Positions 54,325 to 64,000 of a stretch of 64,000 nt of DNA are shown here, piece by piece. Source of the stretch: Aphelenchoides besseyi. Taxonomy: Eukaryota; Nematoda; Chromadorea; Rhabditida; Aphelenchoididae. Every line of letters begins with the position of its first letter. Position 1 is the stretch's first letter. The notes below the pieces were generated by a model. That model searched no databases. It saw nothing but the letters and a program-made list of their open reading frames with translations, and was not told where the DNA came from. The stretch spans positions 15,252,001 through 15,316,000 of the forward strand of contig JAMPIQ010000002.1 in the NCBI GenBank assembly GCA_024699855.1, given 5' to 3'. The position numbers were made by a program, and so were the translations under genes.

Positions 54325-57300
54325 TCAAGTTTCACCATCACGATTTGAAGACGCGTATCGTTGTTGATTCAAACGTTGCGGACCGGCGGGAATGAGACCT
54401 TGAGGTGGCCCATTGCTGCCTTGGCAAAGAGTAACACGAGGAAGCGGTTGATTCAATGGAACCGAAGTACCACTCAACTAAAGACTTCAAACGTTATCGA
54501 AGATTATAATCAGAAACTTGCTTCTGATTGTTGTTGATTGGCAAGACGTTCATCCATAGCTAACGTCAAGGCCTTCAATTCGCGTCGTTCCTTAGCGTCC
54601 TGTGCACGTAGCTCCAAAAGTGCTTCGTGCATTCCTTGTGAGGGCGCCACATTCACCGCTTTCAGAACCTTGCGATTGCCTTTACGAGTCATCAAAGCCA
54701 TTTGAACTCGTGGTGCCGATGGTTGTTCATCACTATCGGCATGTCCCTTCGTTTCTTCGGCTAAAATTTTATATCAATTGTTTGTATTCAAGGATTGTTA
54801 ACCAACCGAAAGTAATTTTTCGTTCAAACTTTTGACGTGCTGCCGGTGGTACCTCCAAATCAATGTTTGCCGACCGTTGGACCACAGCAGCAGCCTAAAC
54901 AGCGAGAATAGTTTGGAGCTTTTGATATTTCAATACCTGATAAGTTTCATTCATCACTCGATCCAAGTCACGGAGAAGGTCTTCGTCTTCGGGTTCTGCT
55001 TCGTGTTGTGCGCCAAAACCATTCAACTTTACTTCTTCATCAACACTGAACTTATGATCCTGGAACTGAAGGGTCAACGGCGGAGTTGAACGGTCGAGTA
55101 ATTTCGAGTCGCCCGGCGATGCCGAAGGTTCGTCCGCGTTTTGTAGTTGCGGCGATGTTGTCAATTCAATGCTGAAAACAAAGGTAAAGACGATCAACTA
55201 TGCACTTACTCTTCGTCATCGTCCTCTTCGTTGTTCTTTCCTTTGCGTGGTGCTTCTTCTTGTTCGGGTTCTGGTTGAGTTAGTTGTCCGGTCTGCTGGT
55301 ACAACAAGTGGGCCCTTTCGAGATACTTTTCCTGAATCTTCTGTACGGCTTTTCGAGCTGCTTCCAATGAATTTGGAAATTTGGACTTTTCCTTCTTTCG
55401 AAAAGTCGTGAGCATTTTGTCCATTTCATATGCCAATTCCTGTGGAAATTCTCCGTATTCCTCAACTAATTCCGCCGACCAACACTCTTTCGTGTCGAAG
55501 TAGAACAGAAAGAGGTAGCTAGAAATCAAATGATGCTCGAAAACATGGCAATTAGAACTAACTTTAAAAAACAATCCATTCGTTCTTTCGGTCGACCTTC
55601 AACAAAGTACTCGCCAACTGTGCGAACCAACTCAATGGCCAAACGAATACGACGACTACGAAGAGCACAATCCAGTGCGATTTTGTTTCCAGCGACATTG
55701 ATGTTGAAACTGATTAGTTGGTACATAACCTAAGACCTAGTTTTACTCAATAGCACCAATGGGATTACCTTGAAAATAACGGCTGTGCCACAAATTGTGT
55801 AATTGAAAAGCTGACCAATATAAACGACCGATGAGAATAGACGTTGATAGAGAGAGTTATCGTTCAATTCCAAAGCCATTCGAATGAACTCCAAAACATC
55901 GTCCACAACGTAGATACCGACCCACGGTTGATAGTCGGTCAGATTGCCGACTAATTTGGCAAGTCGCTCGATTTGTACAAACGGAACAGTACACGGATTG
56001 CACAACAAACGGAGCGCGAATTCTAAAAGACACAAATCATTACAACTAAATTTGATGAGAACACATACCACAGGTTTCTTCGTCCTCCCAATCGATGCGA
56101 CGAAGAGCATGTAACGAGCTTTTGACGCTTTTTAACGTCATGATTTTCATCGAAATAAACTCCTCGATTGGTGGTCGACGTTGCAATGGTGAGCTGTCAT
56201 CTTCGGTTGGTAGAACGGCGAAATAAGCGTTTTCGAGAAGCAGCTAAAAGATCGAACTTGAAAAGACAGAATCCGTCGATTCGACTTGCCTTCTGTCGCT
56301 CATCTTTGATCTTATCGTTTTTGTTTCGCAGAACCGAAACAATGACTTTCATTTTGCCGTGAGTCTCCGGCGAATTGTACAGAAAGTAGCCCATGGATTC
56401 GATCATCGCACTGAACATGTCCACCTTGTATTGTCGCAAATCGACAAGTAGGGCACGCAAACACGCCAAACCCTCGGCCTTTGGCAACAATCCAAATTTC
56501 ACCTAAAACAATTGATCCCTTATAAGAACTGCTTCTTGGAGCTCACCATCTCGGAAATGAATTTGGACAAATGAACTTTGGCGTCGATGTGCTGTCCGGC
56601 CGTGTTTTTGCCTTTTGTTTTTGTGACAACACATTTACGATTCGCAATCTCGCGAAACCGCTCCAATAATGTTCGACCGACTTGACGTGGAACGGCCGGC
56701 ACCACCGCATTGATCGTTGCCATGAACCTAAACTCCCCAATAAGCATTCAACTAGTAACAATTACCGGCAATAGAATGGCAACAAGTCAAGACGATCGTA
56801 CGGCGCTGCCAAGAGATGTTGAATCAAACGCTTTCGATTGGATGCTTTGTTGAAACTGGTGATGAACTCCAAAGCTGCCGCGTCGATTCGTTCCTTGTTG
56901 ATGGCATTGCAGAGTTTGATAAGAAAGGAAGTGAAGTTTGAAGACACACCGAAGACATTGTCCATCGGATTCAGGATTGTTGAGTCGCGATTTGCTCAAA
57001 CAAAACCATTCAATTGGTGCAACTTTCGATTTCTTACCCTCAGTTTTAGTGTTCAGTGTTGGAGTGGCTGGCACCTCTTCATCGATTTGCTCTTCCGTTT
57101 CCGGAACTTCCACTAAAACTTCTGCATCGTCTTCCGACTCCAAATCCTCGAGATTGATGTTGTCGACGAGGACCTCAATGTTCGTTTCGCCGAAATCTTC
57201 AGTTTCCTGTTCGCCATCGTCTTCCATCGTCGGTGTGTTTCGGGCTAAAAGTGCGGCGTGCTCCACGTTCACTAAACAAGAAGTTTAGAGGGTCGGTTTG

Positions 57301-58493
57301 AAGTTCGACAGTACCCAATTTCTCATAAAACAAACGAGTATCTTCGTCCACAAACTTCAGAACTCGACCCGAACCTCCGCCGTTCGTTTTCTTCACTTCG
57401 GTTTCGGCAACTTCATCGTCACTCAGCTCTTCGGGCATTTCGGGCACCTCAATGCCGACCCATTGACTCAGCTCCATGGCACCATTCAACAGACGATCGA
57501 AAGTTGTTTTCAGCTCGTCATAACTCTGTCGGTCCTCAGCCGCGGCATCACCTGAACACAATGAAAACAATCGGAAAACTTGTCGACAAACCTCGAGTTC
57601 GTTCTTGTCGTTTAATCGACTTGAGGACCGTGTTCATTTTCAAGCGAACGGTATTCACATGTTCGACTAGCGACTCCATGTACGTTTTAAGCAGATTCTT
57701 CATGGCTCCTCGTTGCTCTTTGCTGATGGTGTCGGGGAGAAGTTTCACGACCTCTTCCAACTCATTTTCCGTTGCCGAACGTTGACAACTCAATGGAATC
57801 ATCGCCGAACACTCGAACAAATCGGTCTGACAAAAGGGCAAAAGAATCGGCACGTTCACGTGCTCTTGTTTGTCCGTGTTAATCAAGTAGGACAACAGGG
57901 AGCCAATGAGCTGAAGACCTTCGGTCTTAAGCACTCCGTTCAGAATCAATTCAGCGATGAATCTGAAAACGTAAGATGCCAAAAAGCAGTTTAAATAAAC
58001 TCACTTTAAGTCGACTCGTAGCTTCGATGCGTTCGCGATTTTGTCGGAACGTTTTGTTGGCACACGTTTGCGCAGTTCGATGGTTAGATTCTCGGCGAAG
58101 GTCGCGTACATGCATCCCGCCTTCACACAGAACTCAACCAGCGACGGCAACTCCTCGACTTTGATCTTCGCATCGCAAACACTGGATGCGATTTCGTCGA
58201 CAAACTTAGAGAGATTGAGCTTCGCCAGCTCGGGCAACAGCGATTCGGGGGTCACGGTGGTGCCGATGTTTTTGACGCGCTTCATGAAAGCCGTGACTTT
58301 CTTCAGCGTCGAGTCCAATCGACGGATTGCGTCTTCGTCGTAGTGGGAATGCGCATTGGAGTACTGGAAAAGAGAAACGTTGCAACGCATCGAAAACCTC
58401 ACGAACCTCAATCCAACGTTCCTGCACAGCGCGGCGTTGGCGCACGGCCTCGTGCCAACTTTTGAAGTCGATTCCCGACGACAAATTTTCCAT
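54325..58493 (-). CDS. smg-3: UPF2 / SMG-3, nonsense-mediated mRNA decay factor
   Basis: UPF2 bridges UPF1 to UPF3 and the exon-junction complex in mRNA surveillance. About 1,200 residues in a dozen or more exons with 38-45-nt introns. Start MENLSSGIDFKSWHEAVRQR at 58493; the first MIF4G starts DAIRRLDSTLKKVTAFMKRV, then LRVDLKFIAELILNGVLKTE, LIGSLLSYLINTDKQEHVNV and RLFYEKLGTV. An acidic linker follows (EDLESEDDAEVLVEVPETEE). The second MIF4G includes FNKASNRKRLIQHLLAAPYD, RLDLLPFYCR and HLSKFISEMVKFGLLPKAEG. The third includes EFALRLLCNPCTVPFV, GIYVVDDVLEFIRMAL and KERMDCFL. The C-terminus has the UPF1-binding region (EDEDLLRDLDRVMNETYQ, MALMTRKGNRKVLKAVNV). The long Lys/Glu-rich N-terminus of vertebrate UPF2 is nearly absent. 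TGA at 54325-54327. Confidence 0.95.
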
Positions 58494-59067
58494 TTTTACT
58501 GAAAAACGTGTGGATCAAGAGCACCGGGTATGAGCGACGCGAATCAGAAGGTCGAACGTGAATTCAACAAAAAACGTGCGTTTTAACGGCAACAAAAAGA
58601 AGTCACCAACTGGAAAATCGCGGTAAAAAGAACGAAAATGCGCGGTTTTCAGCCACTGCTCAACGCAAAAACCAAACGCCAAAGAAAAAATTTTCGGTTT
58701 GTGATCGCCGCATCGATGCAATTCGTTAAAGTCGAGAAAATGCGTTCAAACACGACCGTTGACAACACGAGAACTGAAGCTGCGGTTTCCTGGAACTCGA
58801 AGTTGCAGTCGAATGTTAGTGAGGATGTTGATCCACAAAGTGCCGGTCATCTGGTTTCTGTCCTTCGAAAGAATTGAAAGATTCGTTGGCCCACTCATTG
58901 ATGTACTCAGCGGCCGCTCTTTCCATTAGTTGTAAGAGTTTATTCCATTGCATCAATAGAGTAACAGCAATTGATTCGGAACTAAAGTGGATGGCAGATC
59001 GATTACAATACACGTTTCAAAAAAGGAATCGCGATTGTCGCATTTAGATTTACATGCCAATAAAAGA
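58494..59067. other. Intergenic, UPF2 5' flank
   Basis: No gene seen; an 80-codon plus frame (58638-58877) has no support. Confidence 0.4.
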
Positions 59068-59488
59068 TTAAGAATCAGATTGATTGTTGTATGATGTACA
59101 TGGCTGGCCATTCCGTGGAACCCTTTCGCTCAAAAGTAACACGAAAGGAGTTAGCGTCATTAGTATGATGATTATCGTGAAGATTCCGCAAATTATCACA
59201 AAATACACATTTGACGAGTCAATACCTTTACGCTAAAAAATCAATGTTACTTTTCTTGTAAGATCTTCCAGAACGAAATGATATAGTGAAACTCTCACAT
59301 ACCGTTTTCACGACAACTTCGTGCGGACTATATACGCGACTTTCAACGTCTTCGTGTTCGATCTCAACAGCGCTCTTTTTCTTCACCTGCTTTTGCAGTT
59401 GTTTGACTTTTGTGTCCATGGATTTAACGAGTTTCTTCAGTTCGCTCACTTCTCGTCCGAGTTGGTTAGTTTCATTGAATAAAGACAT
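59068..59488 (-). CDS. Small coiled-coil, single-TM protein
   Basis: Two exons joined at ACG/GTATGT and TTTTTTAG/CGT. The N-terminus MSLFNETNQLGREVSELKKL continues as a heptad coiled coil (VKSMDTKVKQLQKQVKKK), then acidic EIEHEDVESRVYSPHEVVV, then one TM (VYFVIICGIFTIIIILMTL, TPFVLLL) and a short tail ending CTSYNNQSDS (TAA 59068-59070). About 115 residues, no signal peptide, so probably N-terminus inside or tail-anchored-like. No family recognised. Confidence 0.65.
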
Positions 59489-60121
59489 TTGGTAGCAAAT
59501 CAGTCACCAGAACTTGGCAAAACTCTACGATGGAACTAAGACTCCAACAGCAACTGAAAGTTCAGATTCAACTCTGAAGTTTAGCTCAGCAAACGGTACA
59601 AAAAGCAAGCGGCTTTCAAACGCCAAAAGCTTTGGACGCTGGTCACTTGTCAAAGTAAACTCATTGGCCTTGTGTTTCACTTAAAAGTAGCTGGTTCGTA
59701 GGGAAATTGTGAATTCATTGATTATCTGATAATCACATTGAGAGCCCAGTCATAAGATGGAGGCAGCAGAACATTAACGAAAAGAAGCTGCACGCTATTC
59801 TGTTCCAATAGTCGTGAAAACCCAGAATTTTCTCTAACGATCTTTCAGTTGCTTGATCATTGTTTCAGAGTGTTGTTATGAGTCATGAAACGTTTTGTCC
59901 AAATCTACTCGCAGTGTTTTCAAGTCTTGTGGACCAATTGACCATGCGATTTGTATAAGAGCAAGTATCTTGAAAGTAACGTTAAGCAAAACACTGCGTC
60001 CCAATGCGAATGTTCTTGGTCATTTAGCTCCCGAAATTTGTTGTTCGCCACATAATATCGCGTTCGTTTGAGTAGTCGGCCGCTTGTCCGCTGCACTGGA
60101 TTCAATTTTCTTGTTCTGCAA
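59489..60121. other. Intergenic
   Basis: No supported gene. Confidence 0.4.
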
Positions 60122-60458
60122 TTACGGCAATTTTTGGTCGGGAGTTTGGTTGAGATTCTTGATGAGATTCCCAACCAAAAGATTGCCATTGCATTTGGTA
60201 TCTTTGGGAATCAGAGGTCGTATTTGATTTCTAATTTGAACAGCTTTTCTTTATCATTGTTTCGGAATTTAGCGCTTCAACGAATCCGATTCACGATGTG
60301 ATTTCGAATCACCGTCCATTGAGATCGTATTCTTCGTAGCCGACAATCGTTTGCAATGTTTCGATGTGCGGATTCTCGCATTGTACACACCAATCACGTG
60401 CTTTCACATGTGAGTTCGCGGCCTCATCGTCGGTCGCCGTTTTGTCGGGCTTATTCAT
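60122..60458 (-). CDS. Small two-exon protein with CxxC motif, unrecognised
   Basis: Exon 1 (60458-60313) reads MNKPDKTATDDEAANSHVKA, then RDWCVQCENPHIETLQTIVG and YEEYDLNG. The GGTGATT donor at 60312 joins, after a TTAG acceptor (60231-60232), to RNQIRPLIPKDTKCNGNLLV, then GNLIKNLNQTPDQKLP, and a TAA at 60122. About 85 residues; the frame is kept across the 80-nt intron. CVQC plus a third Cys could bind metal or form disulfides. No signal peptide. I do not recognise it. Confidence 0.4.
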
Positions 60459-60839
60459 TTTGATAAAACGATTTGTTATTCTCGTCCATTTCTACAACCA
60501 ACGTGCGCGTACAGTCGACAACCTTCGTGTTAGTGATCGATTGTAAATTTGATTAATAACCTCGACACTAATACCCCCATCTGAGCAGAACTTCCGTTTT
60601 GCTCGGTCGTTAGTCTCGTCTTTGAAGCGACGAGAGTGACAGTTGTCTAGGACCTCCGCATTGTTTTGCAGTCGACGTCTGGAAAGTGGAATCGGGATTT
60701 TTGGAGGGGACTGAGAGTTTCGTTTTTCGCTTTGGAGTCGTGAACTTTGTGTTTGTTATCTGAACGACGTTATCATTGAAGTCGCGTGAATTTACGATCG
60801 AAAAGTTTTCGTTCATCAATCGGCACTTTTCAGGACACG
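60459..60839. other. Divergent region before atlastin
   Basis: 380 bases; TTTTCAG seven bases before the atlastin ATG is a likely spliced-leader acceptor. A Met 18 codons upstream is in frame but lies before that acceptor. Confidence 0.5.
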
Positions 60840-62799
60840 ATGTCAGAAGCCGGCGAAGCAAAACCGGTCAGTTACTTGGAAATCGAGTTTCCGTCCGAAC
60901 CAGCGCCGGTGAAAATTCTGCAGCCGATTGAAGAGGATCACACGTTTCTTATCAATCAAAATGCTCTGGAACGGATTCTTTGCGATCCATTGTATGCGAA
61001 CAAAAAGGTAAATTGACGTTTCGGGGCTTTGGATTTTGATTGCGTTTCAGGTTTGTGTGATTGGAGTGGCTGGAAAGTTTCGAAAAGGAAAAAGTTTTCT
61101 ATTGAACTTCTTTCTTCGTTACCTGCGATACGTGGCCGATGGATCACCGGCGGACGAGGACTGGCTTGAGCGTGAACCGACGTTGCAGGGATTCTCATGG
61201 CGCGGCGGCTCCGAACGTGACACCAACGGAATTCTGTTCTGGTCCAAACCCTATCTTGTCAAGGTTCGTTCAAATGATTTGGTTGTTTTGAAGCTTTTGA
61301 ACTTTAGAATAAACAAGGTGAAGAGCTGGTCGTTTTGCTGATGGACACGCAGGGCGCTTTCGATCAACAAAGCACAGTGAAAGATTGTGCAACGATCTTC
61401 GCGTTGTCCACAATGATCTCGTCGGTTCAAGTAAGCTGCTCAAGTGAATGACCAAAAAGCGTTGGTTACAGATCTACAACTTGCAATCGAATATTCACGA
61501 AGACGATTTGGAACATTTGCAATTGTTCGCGGAATACGGCAAATTGGCGTTGGAGGAGAGTACCGGCAAACCGTTTCAAGTAAGTCGGAAACAATTTGTA
61601 TTTGGTTATGAATTGATTTCAGACACTCGTATTTCTGGTGCGTGATTGGGGATCACCGTACGAAATCGAATACGGTTTTCAAGGCGGTGGTCGACTGCTT
61701 GAACGGCGACTCGAAACAAACCCAACACTGCATCCGGAACATCAACAGATTCGAAATCAAATTCGAGAGTCATTCGAAGATCTGAAAGGATTCCTTATGC
61801 CCCATCCCGGTCTTGATGTTGCCGAAAGTCCGCCCGGTTTTGCTGGCGATTTGAACGGTAAGCTTCCAACTACTCACAACGTATTCACGATTCTGTTTTG
61901 TAGTAATTCGTCCCGACTTCAAAGCACAACTTCGCGTCCTTGTTCCGCGAATACTCGATCCGGACAACTTGGTGCCAAAGTGCATTAACGGCGAGCCGGT
62001 GACATGCGAAGGTCTTCTGATCTATTTCCGCAACTACTCCGAAATCTTCAGCGGCGAAGAACTTCCGTCGCCCAAGTCCTTACTTATGGTGATTCGATCT
62101 AAGAAGCTGCTAATAACATCGAGTTTTAGGCCACAGTGGAAGCCAACAATCTTGCCGCAACGTCGAATGCCAAATCGTTGTATGTACGCGAAATGGAAGC
62201 TGTTTGCGGTGGTGATACGCCGTACATCGGAACTGCCGAACTTGAGCGTGAGCATATTCGTTGTCGGAACGAAGCGATTCGAAACTTCAAAAACACCAAA
62301 AAATTGGGAGGACCGGCACTTGCTCTTCAGTTCTTGGAGAAACTCGAAGAAGACATAACGGTAAGCAACAATGATCTCAACAAGCAACAGTATGGTCTTT
62401 CAGGAATCGTATGAAAGTTTCGTTAAAGTCAACAACTCAAAGAATTTGTTCAAATCAATGCGAACGCCCGCCGTGCTTGTTTGCTTCATTGTCGTTTAAC
62501 TATGTTTGTCAAGAGTTTCTGCAGCTTTTCGGATTGGATGCCATTGCGTCGATTTTCTCGCTTATGCTTACGTTGGTTATCATTGCACTTGGAACGTGGA
62601 CGTACTCCAGATACAGCGGGTATGTTCGCGTATGCCCAGTCGATCATTGACATCCGAAAATCTTTTCAGTAACATTCGCGATTTGGCTCATGGAATCGAT
62701 TCGGCTGTCGCGTGGATGTGGGAGAACTATCTGTCGCCGAGCTTCGGCACAACAATGGCCGTCGCTCGGCAAGTTCAATCTGTAAGCTCTAACCGTTAA
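60840..62799 (+). CDS. atln-1: Atlastin, dynamin-like GTPase for ER membrane fusion (one-base frame break in TM region)
   Basis: Atlastins fuse ER tubules. Seen: N-terminus [20 protein letters not shown], β1 [20 protein letters not shown] (P-loop GxxxxGKS), [36 protein letters not shown] (switch), [17 protein letters not shown] (G3 DTQG), [39 protein letters not shown] (RD motif, G4), [18 protein letters not shown], the three-helix bundle (62130-62400), then the paired TM helices: [11 protein letters not shown] and [20 protein letters not shown]. Between the two TMs the frame breaks: an in-frame TAA (62497-62499) arises from one extra T in the TTT at 62495-62497; skipping it restores the protein. 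No intron fits there. The C-terminal helix ends [12 protein letters not shown]. Everything else is intact, so I read this as a sequence error or very recent lesion. Confidence 0.93.
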
Positions 62800-62828
62800 T
62801 GTAAATCTGTTTCATTGCATGAGTCGCG

Positions 62829-62834
62829 AATAAA
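62829..62834 (+). promoter_or_regulatory. Poly(A) signal of atlastin
   Basis: AATAAA 29 bases after the stop. Confidence 0.7.
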
Positions 62835-62864
62835 AGAGGCTGACGTTCGGATTAGTAGAAGAAA

Positions 62865-62870
62865 TTTATT
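62865..62870 (-). promoter_or_regulatory. Poly(A) signal of the DOMON gene
   Basis: AATAAA on the minus strand 65 bases after the DOMON stop; the two convergent genes keep separate signals within 136 bases. Confidence 0.6.
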
Positions 62871-62934
62871 TTGAAAGGCAGAACTGAACGGAGCGTTTAA
62901 ATACAAAAAAGGAGATATAAATACCGAGGTGATT

Positions 62935-63980
62935 TCAAAGTGACTTTAATGTGATGTACACGCCCATTGCGATGATCAAGAAGGAGCTAACTAATTCGTG
63001 GCTGCCGTTTATTATCGTTTGCTCCGCAACGTTGGTGGCCGCTTCTACAGTTGCTGCTTCGACTTTGGCTGTGGCTTCCACGTCGTTTTCCTCGTCGAAC
63101 ATAACAGTGGTGGTCGGCAAAAGAGTTGTTGATTCTACAAATGGCTGTGGCAGCTCGTACAATTTGGATCCGATTAAAGCGGGGTTGATGGCACGTGCCG
63201 AAACAATCGGATAGAAGTGAGAGCCCTGACTGGTATCGTGAGCACTAAAATTAGGTATTTAGGGTCGAAGATTGCATCACTGTTACTTCAATTCGTCCGG
63301 TTGTGCACTTCCAGTGGCACCGAAAATGTAGTATTTATGATTCAGATTCCAGACGCGACCGTTCTTCGATGAAATCTGTGGTACGATTTGCATTACGAAC
63401 GAGCAACTTATACGCATATCTTGTACGCTGCCTTCGACTGAATCGAAGAGAATGGTGTGCTCCGTCTGAATTTGATTGAATTGAGTTTGTGTGATTGCAA
63501 GATACCGAATTCAAATAAGTGCGATCATTGGACTTTCCATCACCGTTGTACGAAACAAAAACTTCGGGCTCGCTGAATGCCGTTGCTTGTGGCGAAAGAA
63601 TACATTCGGCGACGTAATCATCGCCCTAAACAGTCATTTAACTTGTAATCTTGACTGGCATTTACCATTAGCGAATCGTGACTGAATCCGATAGCGATAT
63701 ATTGAAGGGGTGGCGGTGGAACGAGACTCGTGGCTGTTAACTCGACGGTCAACTTGTTGGGTCCGGACACGTAGAAGATCATACCTTAAAATCAATTGCC
63801 AATGATTTCTAGTTGTTTCAAAGATCTGTTACCCAATGTACAATCCAACATGGGATTGCAGCCGGCCGGTCGAAACAAACATCCCTTCGACTCGCCGCAA
63901 CCCGCTCGGCTCATATCCGCCCAAGTTGTGGAGCTGAGCAAAGCGAAGAGAATGTGCAGAAGCCGACCGTGTTGTGACAT
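62935..63980 (-). CDS. DOMON-domain extracellular protein with GPI-type C-terminus
   Basis: Start 63980, signal MSQHGRLLHILFALLSSTTW. The mature start has the Cys frame seen in nematode DOMON proteins: AGCGESKGCLFRPAGCNP and LDC. DOMON strands follow: MIFYVSGPNKLTVELTA, QYIAIGFSHDSLMGDD, VAECILSPQ, VFVSYNGDGKSNDRTYL, HTILFDSVEGSVQDMRISCS and FVMQIVPQISSKNGRVWNLN, then HKYYIFGATGSAQPDELK and AHDTSQGSHFYPIVSA. DOMON domains bind haem or sugars; the IAIGFS and HDTS-type motifs support the call. A Thr/Ala/Val-rich stretch leads to a hydrophobic C-terminus (LVSSFLIIAMGVYITLKSL), fitting a GPI anchor or TM. No cytochrome b561 part is attached. About 280-300 residues. Confidence 0.8.
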
Positions 63981-64000
63981 CTTAAACGATCATGCGAATA
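63981..64000. other. Window edge, 5' flank of the DOMON gene
   Basis: 20 bases; nothing to call. Confidence 0.5.

Noticed and set aside
60786..60839. Longer atlastin N-terminus starting at 60786
   Set aside because: A TTTTCAG directly before the 60840 ATG suggests the mRNA begins after it; the extra residues do not resemble atlastin.

Overview
The window looks like nuclear DNA of a nematode. The two 5S rRNA genes carry the core known from Caenorhabditis 5S. There is an innexin, a DOMON/GPI protein, a Ly6-type GPI protein and a C-type lectin. Introns are tiny (about 38-47 nt wherever I could place both ends). Several start codons sit 6-25 nt after an isolated pyrimidine-AG, which is what spliced-leader acceptors look like. 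Gene models were built by reading exons by eye, joining frames at GT-AG (once GC-AG) borders and comparing with remembered family members. CDS coordinates are gene-level spans that include introns.

Layout. 1-11681 (-): a WDFY3/blue-cheese selective-autophagy scaffold, cut by the left edge before its FYVE finger. 12514-15258 (+): a PRMT9-type arginine methyltransferase, divergent from it. 15786-15903 (+): 5S rRNA. 16244-17298 (+): RAB28 with a CaaX box. 19621-25950 (+): a Q-rich, GLTSCR-domain protein resembling the BICRA/BICRAL subunit of GBAF chromatin remodellers. 26063-27875 (-): a membrane C-type lectin. 28212-28844 (-): an unrecognised gene. 29205-30982 (+): an innexin. 31243-36112 (-): a short filamin. 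38098-38736 (-): a Ly6/uPAR-like GPI protein.

38.8-54.3 kb is the accessory part. It has a long gene-poor stretch, a secreted Cys-rich protein, a strongly structured candidate Pol III RNA or SINE (45318-45572), and two related single-pass membrane proteins (45981-47146 and 49354-51020, both -) that flank a four-TM protein, a 37-codon TM micro-ORF and a second 5S gene. A 5'-truncated, frameshifted RTE-like LINE fragment and a C6/G6-rich foldback repeat follow.

54325-58493 (-): UPF2/SMG-3. 59068-59488 and 60122-60458 (-): two small genes. 60840-62799 (+): atlastin. 62935-63980 (-): a DOMON protein ending tail-to-tail with atlastin.

The conserved genes serve separate housekeeping roles (autophagy, RNA surveillance, chromatin, ER shaping, cilia, cytoskeleton, gap junctions); nothing suggests they act as one cluster. 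The best candidates for something new are the membrane-protein pair with its embedded TM genes, the structured RNA, the TM micro-ORF and the foldback. Several one-base frame breaks at homopolymers, one inside otherwise intact atlastin, warn that the assembly may hold indels.
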